From contig NZ_JABRVS010000001.1 in NCBI RefSeq assembly GCF_013248905.1, forward strand, positions 4,650,001-4,714,000: DNA of 64,000 bases, in the 5' to 3' direction. Below, piece after piece: positions 1 to 8,554 of this stretch; position 1 is the first letter of the stretch; each line of letters starts with the position of its first letter. Position numbers and translations under genes: made by a program. The notes beneath the pieces are model-generated. The model saw only the letters and a program-made list of their open reading frames with translations. It ran no database searches and was not told the DNA's origin. The DNA is from Shewanella sp. VB17 (GTDB lineage: Bacteria > Pseudomonadota > Gammaproteobacteria > Enterobacterales > Shewanellaceae).

Positions 1-2384
1 TTAGGAAAGTTACGTGTTGAAGTTGAAACAACGGTTGCACCATCAGCAACACGTGCTTGATTCCCCATACACAAAGAACACCCAGGGATCTCAATACGTG
101 CCCCCACTCTGCCGAAGATAGCATAATAGCCTTCTTCTGTTAGTTGATCACGATCCATCTTAGTTGGAGGTGCTATCCACAAACGCGTAGGTAATGAAGT
201 CGCAAACTTATCGAGCATCTTGCCTGTCGCTCTAAAATGACCGATATTAGTCATACAAGAACCAACAAATACCTCGTCTATCTTAGTATCTTTTACATCT
301 GATAGTAGCACTGCATCGTCAGGATCATTAGGCGCACACAGAATTGGTTCTTTAATATCATTTAAATTAATGTCGATAACGGCTGCATATTCTGCATCAT
401 CATCTGCTTTCATCAATTCAGGATTAGCCAACCACTCTTGCATTGCAAGGATACGACGCTCGATAGTACGACGATCTCCATAACCTTCAGCAATCATCCA
501 CTTCAACATCACAATGTTGGAGTTTAAGTATTCGATGATAGGTTCTTTATCCAGTTTGATACTACAACCTGCTGCACTGCGCTCAGCAGAAGCATCTGAA
601 AGCTCAAACGCTTGCTCTACTTTCAAACTTTCTAAGCCTTCTATTTCAAGTACACGACCAGAAAAGAAATTAACTTTGCCTTTTTTCTCTACAGTCAAGA
701 AACCAAGTTCTATTGCTTTAAGAGGTATAGCATGCACTAGATCACGTAATGTAATACCAGGCTGCATCTCTCCTTTAAAACGCACTAACACTGATTCAGG
801 CATATCCAGAGGCATAACTCCGGTTGCCGCAGCAAATGCAACTAGACCTGAGCCAGCAGGGAAAGAAATACCGATTGGAAAGCGAGTATGAGAATCACCA
901 CCAGTCCCCACGGTATCAGGAAGTAACATGCGATTTAACCAAGAATGAATCACCCCATCACCAGGGCGTAATGAAACACCACCACGGTTCATGATGAAAT
1001 CAGGAAGAGTATGGTGAGTGTTCACATCAATCGGCTTAGGATAAGCAGCGGTATGACAAAATGACTGCATCGTCAAATCGGCACTAAAACCAAGACACGC
1101 AAGATCTTTAAGTTCATCACGCGTCATAGGCCCTGTGGTATCTTGTGAGCCAACCGATGTCATCTTAGGTTCGCAGTACTGTCCAGGGCGGATCCCAGCT
1201 ACACCACATGCCTTACCTACCATCTTCTGAGCAAGCGTATAACCTTTGCCCGTATCGGCAACATCTTGTGGCAATACAAATACCGTTGAAGGCTCTAGTT
1301 TCAAAGTTTCACGAGCACGCATTGTTAAACCACGTCCAATGATCAAAGGAATACGACCACCGGCACGTACTTCATCCATCAATACGTCTGTTTTCAATGT
1401 AAATTCAGAGATCACTTCGTCAGTACCATGACGCTTTACAAGGCCTTGATACGGATAAACATCAATGACATCTCCCATATCCATCTTGCTGACATCTAGT
1501 TCAATGGGTAATGCGCCAGCATCTTCCATGGTATTGAAGAAAATCGGGGCTATTTTACCACCGAGACAAAAACCACCGCCTCGCTTATTAGGAACATTAG
1601 GAATATCATCTCCCATGAACCATAGCACTGAGTTAGTGGCAGACTTACGAGAAGAACCGGTACCAACAACATCACCAACATAAACTAATGGGAAACCTTT
1701 CGTTTTAAGTTGTTCTATCTCTTTGATTGGACCTATCAGACCTGATTCATCGGGAATAATACCATCACGAGCATTCTTAAGCATCGCTAAAGCATGCAGT
1801 GGGATGTCAGGGCGAGACCAAGCATCCGGTGCGGGTGATAGGTCATCGGTATTGGTTTCACCAGTGACTTTAAATACTGTTAATGATATTTTCTCTTCAA
1901 GCTTAGGACGACTTAAAAACCAATCAGCATTAGACCAAGATTCAACAACTTGCTGAGCAAATTTATTGCCAGCTTGCATCTTTTCAACAACATCATGAAA
2001 AGAATCGAACATTAATAAAGTTTTTGATAATGCAATAACGGCTAATGGCGCTTGTGCATCATTATCTAACTGGTCAATTAGGGGGGAAATATTATAACCA
2101 CCCAACATAGTGCCAAGCAGTTCAACAGCACGCTGTGAAGATAGGATAGATGAACTCACTTCACTTTTTGCTACTGCATCCAAAAAACCTGCTTTAACAT
2201 AAGCAGCTTCATCGACTCCTGGTGGGATACGGTTCTCAAGCAGATCAAGAAGAAACGCTTCTTCACCTGCTGGTGGGTTCTTAATTAACTCAACTAATTC
2301 TGCTACTTGTGGGGCATCTAATGACTTAGGGACTACGCCCTCTGAAGCACGCTCTTCGACGTGTTTACGGTATGCTTCTAGCAC
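1..2384 (-). CDS. acnB: Aconitate hydratase B, partial (C-terminus beyond the left edge)
   Basis: Cytoplasmic 4Fe-4S enzyme of the TCA cycle that interconverts citrate and isocitrate. About 794 codons of a usual ~865 are present; the C-terminal end is cut by the window edge. The start is a GTG at 2384-2382: the first residues (MLEAYRKHVEERASEG) match the family N-terminus and AGAGGA lies 8 nt upstream. Two of the cluster-ligand cysteines are visible in the segment CSLCMGNQAR near 60-95. It is the only gene here transcribed from the 2.4 kb promoter region, which carries a CRP-like site. Identity is not in doubt. Confidence 0.97.
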   Translation of the reverse strand, partial: MLEAYRKHVEERASEGVVPKSLDAPQVAELVELIKNPPAGEEAFLLDLLENRIPPGVDEAAYVKAGFLDAVAKSEVSSSILSSQRAVELLGTMLGGYNISPLIDQLDNDAQAPLAVIALSKTLLMFDSFHDVVEKMQAGNKFAQQVVESWSNADWFLSRPKLEEKISLTVFKVTGETNTDDLSPAPDAWSRPDIPLHALAMLKNARDGIIPDESGLIGPIKEIEQLKTKGFPLVYVGDVVGTGSSRKSATNSVLWFMGDDIPNVPNKRGGGFCLGGKIAPIFFNTMEDAGALPIELDVSKMDMGDVIDVYPYQGLVKRHGTDEVISEFTLKTDVLMDEVRAGGRIPLIIGRGLTMRARETLKLEPSTVFVLPQDVADTGKGYTLAQKMVGKACGVAGIRPGQYCEPKMTSVGSQDTTGPMTRDELKDLACLGFSADLTMQSFCHTAAYPKPIDVNTHHTLPDFIMNRGGVSLRPGDGVIHSWLNRMLLPDTVGTGGDSHTRFPIGISFPAGSGLVAFAAATGVMPLDMPESVLVRFKGEMQPGITLRDLVHAIPLKAIELGFLTVEKKGKVNFFSGRVLEIEGLESLKVEQAFELSDASAERSAAGCSIKLDKEPIIEYLNSNIVMLKWMIAEGYGDRRTIERRILAMQEWLANPELMKADDDAEYAAVIDINLNDIKEPILCAPNDPDDAVLLSDVKDTKIDEVFVGSCMTNIGHFRATGKMLDKFATSLPTRLWIAPPTKMDRDQLTEEGYYAIFGRVGARIEIPGCSLCMGNQARVADGATVVSTSTRNFP

Positions 2385-2480
2385 GGCAATATTCCTCTTA
2401 TTTGGCGTTCTTACAACAAAACAGCACTGCTCATCAACAAAGCTCACACTTCAGCAGGCTCGACCCTCATTACTCACCGT

Positions 2481-2519
2481 ATTATACTACAGCTTGAGAA
2501 AGGTTTGAATCTGATCACA
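2481..2519 (-). promoter_or_regulatory. acnB promoter with CRP-like site
   Basis: On the minus strand a TATAAT box (2486-2481) lies about 100 nt upstream of the acnB GTG. A CRP-like sequence, TGTGA-N6-TCAAA, occupies 2519-2504, centred roughly 37-42 nt upstream of the expected transcription start, a position usable for class II activation. One half-site is perfect and the other matches 4 of 5 bases. CRP activation of acnB is known in E. coli; the assignment here is inferred from the match alone. No clear -35 box is seen, which fits an activator-dependent promoter. Confidence 0.45.
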
Positions 2520-2794
2520 CTTTCATGGCAATAAACTGAAAAACACATCTACAGTATAAAAAACAATCACTGCGATTTATCCTATTAATACCATCAAGTT
2601 AGTTAAACCATAGCTCAAAAATAGAATTAATACCATTATCAACAATAAGTTACGAATAATAAATTTATAGATATAACTATTTGCTCAAATGAAATCACGC
2701 TTAAAAAAGGTATTTTAACTACTTATTTATTGAAAAATAAGACATTAGAAAGTACTACTATTCATCATAATTATACTGAACATATTGGAGACAT

Positions 2795-2854
2795 ATGACA
2801 TCCCCCTTACTTAAAACCGTCATTTTCGATATGGATGGTGCGTTAATCGATTAA
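2795..2854 (+). pseudogene. HAD-family phosphatase remnant (N-terminal tip only)
   Basis: A 19-codon frame begins at an ATG with GGAG 4 nt upstream and ends in TAA. Its product, MTSPLLKTVIFDMDGALID, carries the beta-strand and DxD catalytic motif (FDMDG.LID) that opens HAD-superfamily sugar-phosphate phosphatases of the YniC/HxpB kind. Nothing resembling the rest of a HAD protein follows. It is best read as the leftover 5' end of a deleted phosphatase gene that kept its ribosome-binding site. Confidence 0.55.
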
Positions 2855-2937
2855 GGATCTTAACCGCAAACGACAGAATATCAGACGATGAAAAAATATA
2901 GACTTAACATCAGTTACTAGTATAACTCGCATCGATA

Positions 2938-3330
2938 CTAGTTTAATTCGAGTAAATCCCATAGATTACCGTACAAGTCCTCAAATACGGCAACGATGCC
3001 ATAATCTTGCTCTTGGGGTTCTCTGATAAATTTTATACCTTCAAATACCATCCGATGATAATCACGCCAAAAGTCATCTGTATTTAAAAAAAGAAAAACT
3101 CGACCGCCTGTTTGATTACCAACAAAATCATGTTGTTCAGGCTTAGATGCACGTGCTAATAATAAGGTGACACCATTGGAACCTGGTGGCGAAACAACCA
3201 CCCAACGTTTATTTTGCTCTGGTTGATAAGTATCTTTAACCAGCTCAAATTTGAGTTTGTTTACATAAAAATCAATCGCTTCATCATAATCTTTAACGAC
3301 GATAGCAATGTGTACTATTGATTGCTTCAA
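2938..3330 (-). CDS. VOC superfamily (glyoxalase/bleomycin-resistance fold) protein
   Basis: A 130-residue single-module vicinal-oxygen-chelate protein. It starts with the typical strand IVHIAIVVKDYDEAIDFYVNKLKFEL and ends with the second beta-alpha-beta repeat, VAVFEDLYGNLWDLLE, whose final Glu is the usual metal ligand; His7 near the N-terminus would be the other. VOC proteins are dimeric metal-dependent lyases, dioxygenases or drug-binding proteins, and the substrate cannot be told from sequence. The first codon appears to be TTG (3330-3328), since no in-frame ATG precedes the conserved start. It stands alone, with no operon partner. Confidence 0.85.
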   Translation of the reverse strand: MKQSIVHIAIVVKDYDEAIDFYVNKLKFELVKDTYQPEQNKRWVVVSPPGSNGVTLLLARASKPEQHDFVGNQTGGRVFLFLNTDDFWRDYHRMVFEGIKFIREPQEQDYGIVAVFEDLYGNLWDLLELN

Positions 3331-3890
3331 ACTTACTAACCCTTAAATCTGTTGAAATTCAATTCTCGTATAAATAGGACATGATAAAAATTATAATCAT
3401 AGTCAGAGCTTTCGACATCATACTGAAAGCGATTGTTAGCTGATGTTATCGAAACGGGAATAGGGGCGCTCCCATCTATAACGTTCAAGTTTCTCAACAC
3501 TCGTCAAGATTTATCCCTGACCCCCTTATAATGCTTGGATCTAACTCGGCTTTGTGCCCGATAAGTTCTAACTACTTATTCGCATCATGTTTAGTTGCAT
3601 TCCTTACGAACACTCATTTTTCTCCATTGTTAATAGTTACGCTAACGGCTAACAAATTATTGATTAAAAACAGGATAAAACCCCTGCCCAGTTATTAACT
3701 TCTCGTTAACCTACCACTCTTCAGTGATCAATTCTAAATTAATTATCCTTCATAAACCACAAATAAAAAGAACAAACCAGTGACTTAAAGCGCCCAAAAA
3801 AAATAAATAATCTAAGGTAAAGACCTGAGAGATAATTTGCTCAAATGTAGCTAAATTACGCATCCTATTAAAAATATTCTGGAAACTTTT
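3331..3890. other. Non-coding stretch, no gene recognised
   Basis: About 560 bases between the VOC gene and the apyrase gene. No frame of useful length or recognisable product is present on either strand. The middle part (about 3430-3640) is visibly richer in G+C than its flanks and may be decayed coding DNA or an old insertion, but I could not assign it. The last ~100 bases are A+T-rich and should contain the apyrase promoter; no confident -35/-10 pair was found. Confidence 0.4.
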
Positions 3891-4994
3891 ATGCTCATTA
3901 ACAAATGGCTTTGTCTACTTTTATTACCTGCAACCCTGATTTCTGAAACTGTTTTTGCTGAAAATACACTCGTAATCGATGCTGGCAGCTCAGGTTCTCG
4001 TTTATATGATTATAAATACCATTATGATAATTCAGGCTCTGATGAGGGATTACCTATCTTTGATAGTAATTCTAGTCTTTCTATTTCAGGGGGAATTCAG
4101 AATGTGAATTTAAAAAATCTTGATACGTATTTAACAGAACTGTTCGTAGAAGTAACAACTGAACCAGATAACATTAATTTTTATTCCACAGCGGGCATGC
4201 GCCTAGTTTCACCATCCAAAAGAGAGATAATTAACAATGAAGTAAAAGAATGGATTGAAAATCACTATCCCTCTTCCCACGTCAGCGTCAAAACAATCAC
4301 TGGAAAAGTCGAAGGTGCTTATGCATGGCTGGCAAGTAATTATCTCAATGATTCACTCAAAAATAAACGACAAACAACGGGTGTAATGGACTTAGGTGGG
4401 GCTTCAACACAAATCACTTTCGAACAATCAAGTGATGATTCTATGGTAGTACCTGTCAACGAAAATACATATTATCTATCTTCATATAGCTTTCTTGGGC
4501 TAGGTCAAGATCAAGCAATAGTACAATATTTAAATGAATCCTCTTGCTTTCCAAAGGGGTTCTTATTACCAAATGGGAAATTGGGTACGGGAAATTTCAC
4601 CAAATGCACTAAAAAAGTTAAATCACTAGTAAATAATACCCATTTCATTAATCATTTAGTGAATACAGCTGATACTAAAAATGACTTTTACGCTATAGCT
4701 GGATTTTATTATACAGCTAAAACACTAGGGATAACAGACAATTACTCACTTACCAAGCTTTCCAAAGAGGGACAAGATTTCTGTAGCACAAATTGGGATC
4801 AATTAAAAAATAAGAGTCCTGAATACCAAAAAGACAAATATCTATACACAGAATGTTTTAATGCAGCCTATGAGCATGCATTAATATCTAAGGGATATAA
4901 GTTAAGTGAGGACAACAACATTTTAACTATTAACAAAATAAATGGTCAAAGTATTAGTTGGACGTTAGGTGCTATTATTTCCCCTACCTTATAA
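3891..4994 (+). CDS. Exported apyrase / NTPDase (GDA1_CD39 family)
   Basis: A predicted secreted or periplasmic nucleoside tri/diphosphate diphosphohydrolase of 367 residues. A signal peptide (about 1-23, ending VFA) is followed by the apyrase conserved regions in order: ACR1 DAGSSGSR (30-37), ACR2 FYSTAGMRLV (97-106), ACR3 ITGKVEGAYAWLASN (136-150, with Glu141 as likely catalytic base), ACR4 MDLGGASTQITFE (166-178), and an ACR5-like YLSSYSFLGLG near 195-205. Four late cysteines (219, 239, 298, 322) are spaced as two disulfides, as in other bacterial members. The family is mainly eukaryotic (CD39); the Legionella homologue Lpg1905 is a secreted virulence factor. It is monocistronic, and its own substrate range is unknown. 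Confidence 0.92.
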   Translation: MLINKWLCLLLLPATLISETVFAENTLVIDAGSSGSRLYDYKYHYDNSGSDEGLPIFDSNSSLSISGGIQNVNLKNLDTYLTELFVEVTTEPDNINFYSTAGMRLVSPSKREIINNEVKEWIENHYPSSHVSVKTITGKVEGAYAWLASNYLNDSLKNKRQTTGVMDLGGASTQITFEQSSDDSMVVPVNENTYYLSSYSFLGLGQDQAIVQYLNESSCFPKGFLLPNGKLGTGNFTKCTKKVKSLVNNTHFINHLVNTADTKNDFYAIAGFYYTAKTLGITDNYSLTKLSKEGQDFCSTNWDQLKNKSPEYQKDKYLYTECFNAAYEHALISKGYKLSEDNNILTINKINGQSISWTLGAIISPTL

Positions 4995-5172
4995 CATTCA
5001 TTGATGTTACTTAGATGCATGAGAAAATGACAGTGATTGAAAAGGGAACTTCCCTTGTTACACTTAATTCTTAGAGTCCAAGGATAACCGCTACAGAAAT
5101 GATAAGGAAAACTCAAGAAGCGTAATAGCCACATTTTAGGGCATATTCCATAACATCTCCCCTAAAGGCATT

Positions 5173-5203
5173 TATGGGCTCAATATACTATATGGAGCCC
5201 ATA
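5173..5203. terminator. Hairpin between the convergent apyrase and oxidoreductase genes
   Basis: Inverted repeat TATGGGCTC (5173-5181) and GAGCCCATA (5195-5203) with a 13-nt loop, lying between two convergent genes. Its position and perfect 9-bp stem suit a bidirectional terminator, but there is no strong T-tract on either side. A second tiny palindrome, AAGGGAACTTCCCTT, lies at about 5042-5056. Confidence 0.45.
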
Positions 5204-5221
5204 TTATCACTCAAAGTTAAC

Positions 5222-6232
5222 CTAATTAGAACATGATGCTTTAGTGTGTACTCCCAACGTATTTTCAACGACATGTTGTACTGCCAACGCCTCGCTAAAA
5301 CTAGACAATTTATGTGGTAGCCCAGACAGCATTTTAACTATTTCATCAAGTTGCAGCTGCACAGAACCTTGGCTCATATCCAATTTAAGTTCCTTCCAGC
5401 CTTCAATCGTTCCAATACTCACTTTATTCCAATCAGCGTATCGAAGGGCACGCTTATCGCTATAAAGCGTCCATTCATTAATGTCTGGGCCCATACCACC
5501 AACACCACCGACAACCTTAATCTCAATATCTCCGGTTCGGTAACTCGCCATGACATAGTCTTCACAGCCCTCAGGAACAGAAAATGACACGTCACTATTC
5601 ATCAGCTCCATGACACCAAATAAACGATGTTGGAGAAAAGCAAAATGAGAAAATATCTCCCGAAGAAAACCACCTTGCTCTCGACTGGAAAGCCAGGCTG
5701 CGGCGCCTGATTGCCAATGCCGTGGCCAGCTACTAAAATGAAATCGCATCTCAACCTTAAGTGCACGCCCTTGCTCAGGCTCTTGCATAAGGGTTAATAT
5801 TTTGTCCAGAACTGGACTACTTGCCAAAGACAAGTTGACTGCAGCAGCGAGTCCTGAAGCTTCTACTTCCCTCACCAGCTGCTCAGCCTCACTAACATCT
5901 ACCGATAACGGTTTTTCACACCACAACGCTTTCTTAGCAGAAATAACCTGACGACAATAATCAACATGGGTAGTAGGAGGAGTGGCGATATATACCAAAT
6001 CAATATTATCCATAGCAAGTAATGCTGCGGAGCTTGGCATGATGATAATTCCTTCGTATTCACCACCAACCAATGACTGAGCATGATTATCCTGTAAAGC
6101 TGGATCAAAAACGGCCACAACTTCAAACTCTTGGTGCGCTAACATGCCATTGATGACCAAACGCCCTATGGTGCCAAAACCAATCACCCCAACACGAATT
6201 TTCAAGCTTAATACTCCATTTAAGATCGTCAT
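5222..6232 (-). CDS. Gfo/Idh/MocA family NAD(P)-dependent oxidoreductase
   Basis: A 336-residue sugar or cyclitol dehydrogenase-type protein. The N-terminal Rossmann fold shows VGVIGFGTIGRLV (GxGxxG near 17-22) and the family signature WCEKPLSVDVSEAEQLV with the conserved EKP. The C-terminal half is the usual alpha/beta substrate domain, including DYVMASY and EIKVVGGVGGMG. Two starts are plausible: the ATG at 6232 (TAAGG 7 nt upstream) or a TTG at 6205 (GGAG 8 nt upstream), the latter beginning directly at KIRVGVIGFG. No partner genes indicate a substrate. Confidence 0.88.
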   Translation of the reverse strand: MTILNGVLSLKIRVGVIGFGTIGRLVINGMLAHQEFEVVAVFDPALQDNHAQSLVGGEYEGIIIMPSSAALLAMDNIDLVYIATPPTTHVDYCRQVISAKKALWCEKPLSVDVSEAEQLVREVEASGLAAAVNLSLASSPVLDKILTLMQEPEQGRALKVEMRFHFSSWPRHWQSGAAAWLSSREQGGFLREIFSHFAFLQHRLFGVMELMNSDVSFSVPEGCEDYVMASYRTGDIEIKVVGGVGGMGPDINEWTLYSDKRALRYADWNKVSIGTIEGWKELKLDMSQGSVQLQLDEIVKMLSGLPHKLSSFSEALAVQHVVENTLGVHTKASCSN

Positions 6233-6503
6233 TTACTGACCTTAATAGTACAGGATTAATATCGGAGATAATACAGATGAAAAAGAAGTGGCAATGCCAC
6301 TAAAAATACTGACATAACAATCTCTAATCACTTTGAAAATGTTAAACAAACTGTTATCCGAATACACTTAATAAGCATGTATGATGCTTTTACTTTTTTC
6401 TTCTGTTCAAATAATTAGTGAACTTGATCTATTTTGTGGTGATTATGTGTAACTCGTGCAGTAATACGGTGTGAGGATAGTAACTATAAAACATTAACTC
6501 TCG

Positions 6504-6542
6504 CCCTTTAATCACAATATGTATCACATTGTATTTAAAGGG
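6504..6542. repeat. Imperfect 15-bp inverted repeat upstream of the PARP-like gene
   Basis: Arms CCCTTTAATCACAAT (6504-6518) and ATTGTATTTAAAGGG (6528-6542) pair at 13 of 15 positions around a 9-nt spacer, about 110 nt before the PARP-like start codon. With no + strand gene just upstream it is unlikely to be a terminator. It could be a dimeric regulator operator or a hairpin in the leader transcript. Confidence 0.6.
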
Positions 6543-6581
6543 TAAAATCATTTTTATTAAGAGTTTAAAATGGTAATATTA

Positions 6582-6609
6582 CTTTAGATTCAAACAAATG
6601 AATCTAAAG
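6582..6609. repeat. Perfect 11-bp inverted repeat upstream of the PARP-like gene
   Basis: CTTTAGATTCA (6582-6592) and TGAATCTAAAG (6599-6609) are exact inverse complements separated by 6 nt, and end 43 nt before the PARP-like ATG. It lies where a -10/+1 region or leader would be, so it could be an operator blocking transcription or a 5'-UTR hairpin. The rest of 6233-6652 is A+T-rich and without a gene. Confidence 0.6.
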
Positions 6610-6652
6610 ATGTTATTTACAGTGATTACTATTTTATAGGTTCAAAAAGTAT

Positions 6653-7564
6653 ATGAATACCAGCTCAAAATCAACTCTTCATTCAATGAACGGTTCAGTG
6701 CCCTGTACAATATCAGAGCTTTCTAAAAATGATCCAATGTATAATATTATTGAACAGCACTTGATGAATTCTGCAGTATTGAAACCTATCACTTCTCCTA
6801 AAAAAGAAGACGTCAGAATGCTACGAGCACAAGCTTATTTAGATCTTCCTACGACAACCGAAGCACAAAAAACTAGGGCACGACTTCGGCTTAAAGAAGG
6901 TGATAGAGGTGGAGCGCCTAGGGTAAAAACTGGCCCGATAAAAATAACTAAAATTGAAGTTATTTCTAATCCTTTTCTTGAACAGCGATATCGTGAATAT
7001 AAACAAAAAATTACTATTGAAGCAGGACAAAAAACGTTAGAAAAAATAAAACCAACGACGACACATTTCACTCATGGCTTGGATCAGAGTATCGGTGAAG
7101 TGTTTCTTTTTCATGGGACATCTAATGATATTGTACAAAAAATTGCCGAAGGTGGATTTAGACCTGATTTAAGTTCAAATCATGGCTCCGCAGAAAAACC
7201 TAGATATGGCGCTTTAGGGCAAGGAACATATTTCTCTGACTCAATGGGAAAAGTAATTAGCTATACACAGGACCCCTATCTTTTAGATTATGATAGAAGC
7301 TCTTCAGTTGAGTCTTTAGTTGTTATTTCTAGTGTTATTTTAGGCGTACCTAAATTCAGACATCCATTCGTGCAAAAACATGAACATATGCGTAGGGATG
7401 GTATAGATAATATTAAGAATAATAGACACTCTGTTGTTAGTCGAGGCGCTCAAGCTTATGGAATCAACCCATTTAAAATATCAAGCGGAACTAATGAGTT
7501 TTTATTAAAAAAAGCAGAAGCAATGAATCCGAAATACATTGTACACTTTAAACATAGTCATTAA
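6653..7564 (+). CDS. PARP-like ADP-ribosyltransferase (H-Y-E type), possible secreted effector
   Basis: A 303-residue protein whose C-terminal ~200 residues read as a poly/mono-ADP-ribose polymerase catalytic domain. The region before the core, KITKIEVISNPFLEQRYREY (98-116), matches the N-x-x-L-x-x-x-Y entry motif of PARP domains. His154 lies in FLFHGTS, Tyr193 in GALGQGTYFSDSMGKVISY, and Glu282 in TNEFLLKKAEAMNPKYIVHF, giving the full H-Y-E triad for NAD binding and catalysis. The central strand VVISSVILGVPKF is also typical. The first ~95 residues are Ser/Thr-rich and of unknown function; there is no Sec signal peptide and no membrane segment. PARP proteins are rare in bacteria. Neither an immunity gene nor a macrodomain protein adjoins it. 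The start ATG has only a weak ribosome-binding site. Confidence 0.85.
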   Translation: MNTSSKSTLHSMNGSVPCTISELSKNDPMYNIIEQHLMNSAVLKPITSPKKEDVRMLRAQAYLDLPTTTEAQKTRARLRLKEGDRGGAPRVKTGPIKITKIEVISNPFLEQRYREYKQKITIEAGQKTLEKIKPTTTHFTHGLDQSIGEVFLFHGTSNDIVQKIAEGGFRPDLSSNHGSAEKPRYGALGQGTYFSDSMGKVISYTQDPYLLDYDRSSSVESLVVISSVILGVPKFRHPFVQKHEHMRRDGIDNIKNNRHSVVSRGAQAYGINPFKISSGTNEFLLKKAEAMNPKYIVHFKHSH

Positions 7565-7576
7565 TTATTTTTACAA

Positions 7577-7619
7577 TAACACATAGTAAAATTCAGCATG
7601 ATATATTTACTATGTGTTA
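7577..7619. terminator. Long hairpin after the PARP-like gene
   Basis: Perfect 14-bp inverted repeat, TAACACATAGTAAA (7577-7590) and its complement (7606-7619), around a 15-nt loop, starting 13 nt after the stop codon. Position and stem length suit transcript termination or 3'-end protection, although no T-run follows. The remaining ~150 bases to cysH hold nothing recognisable. Confidence 0.5.
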
Positions 7620-7771
7620 CCAGCATTATATTACAAATAAAATTATCATCGTCATTTTAAAATTTATTAAAATTATTTTGTTTTCCTCACAGGCTTGAAA
7701 AATAATTAATGACACTGAAAAATCAAAAAATCAGTAGGGATTCAATTATACATAACATTAATATCTACATT

Positions 7772-8554
7772 TTAAATCTCAAAATGCAGACCACATTCAC
7801 GCTTCAAACCATTGAAGCGCGTTTCTTCTTCGCTCATCCCTAACTCCAGAGGTTTACTTGAGTGAATGTCCCCTACTGAGACATAGCCTTGCTCCCACAA
7901 TGGGTGATAAGGCAAGTCATGCAGTGTCAAATATTCATGAATATCTTTATTACTGCAATCTAAAATAGGTAATATTTTAAATCGTGTGCCGTGAATCGCC
8001 AAAATAGGCAAGGCTTCGCGAGTGCTTGACTGCGAACGACGCAAACCCGCAAACCAAGTACCAACTTGATTATCACTCAGCGCCCGCTGCATAGGCTCGA
8101 CCTTATTCATACGGTTATATTGATCTAATCCGTCTAGGCCTTTTTCCCACAGAGCGCCAAATCTAGCCTCTTGCCAAGCTGGGCTAAATACAGCTGAATA
8201 CGTTTTAAGGTTTAACGTAAGACGCTCAGTTAACTCATCAATAAAACGATAAGTTTCGGGAAAGAGGTAACCAGTATCAGTCAATATGACTGGAATGTCG
8301 TTTTTTTGCTTACTCACCAAATGCAACATCACTGCGGCTTGAATACCAAAACTTGACGAAAGAGCATGATTACCCGGTAAGTATTCAAGTGCCCATGCAA
8401 CACGTTGAGCTGAACTTAACCCTAGCAAAAAAATATTGATCCGCTCAAGCTCAGCTTTTTGCTCGATAGTCGATGCGCTAAGTAATGCTAACAGTTCATC
8501 GCAAGAAACAATAGAATCAAGCGCTCTCGATTCAGGCATGACTGCTCTGCTCAT
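7772..8554 (-). CDS. cysH: Phosphoadenosine phosphosulfate (PAPS) reductase
   Basis: Cytoplasmic thioredoxin-dependent enzyme reducing PAPS to sulfite in assimilatory sulfate reduction. The PP-loop nucleotide-binding segment LSSSFGIQAAVMLHL and LTDTGYLFPETYRFIDEL are clear, and the C-terminal catalytic cysteine sits in GLKRECGLH. The frame is open further upstream, but I place the start at the ATG 8554-8552 because AAGGA lies 5 nt before it; this gives 260 residues and a 23-nt overlap with the end of cysI. It is the last gene of cysJIH. Confidence 0.95.
   Translation of the reverse strand: MSRAVMPESRALDSIVSCDELLALLSASTIEQKAELERINIFLLGLSSAQRVAWALEYLPGNHALSSSFGIQAAVMLHLVSKQKNDIPVILTDTGYLFPETYRFIDELTERLTLNLKTYSAVFSPAWQEARFGALWEKGLDGLDQYNRMNKVEPMQRALSDNQVGTWFAGLRRSQSSTREALPILAIHGTRFKILPILDCSNKDIHEYLTLHDLPYHPLWEQGYVSVGDIHSSKPLELGMSEEETRFNGLKRECGLHFEI

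Noticed and set aside
3430..3660. Possible integron attC-like element (GTTAGC/GCTAAC pieces)
   Set aside because: The core sites are not paired in the right order and spacing, and no cassette or integrase is present.
4946..5134. 62-aa minus-strand frame at the 3' end of the apyrase gene
   Set aside because: Mostly antisense to apyrase and the intergenic hairpin region, with no supporting signals.
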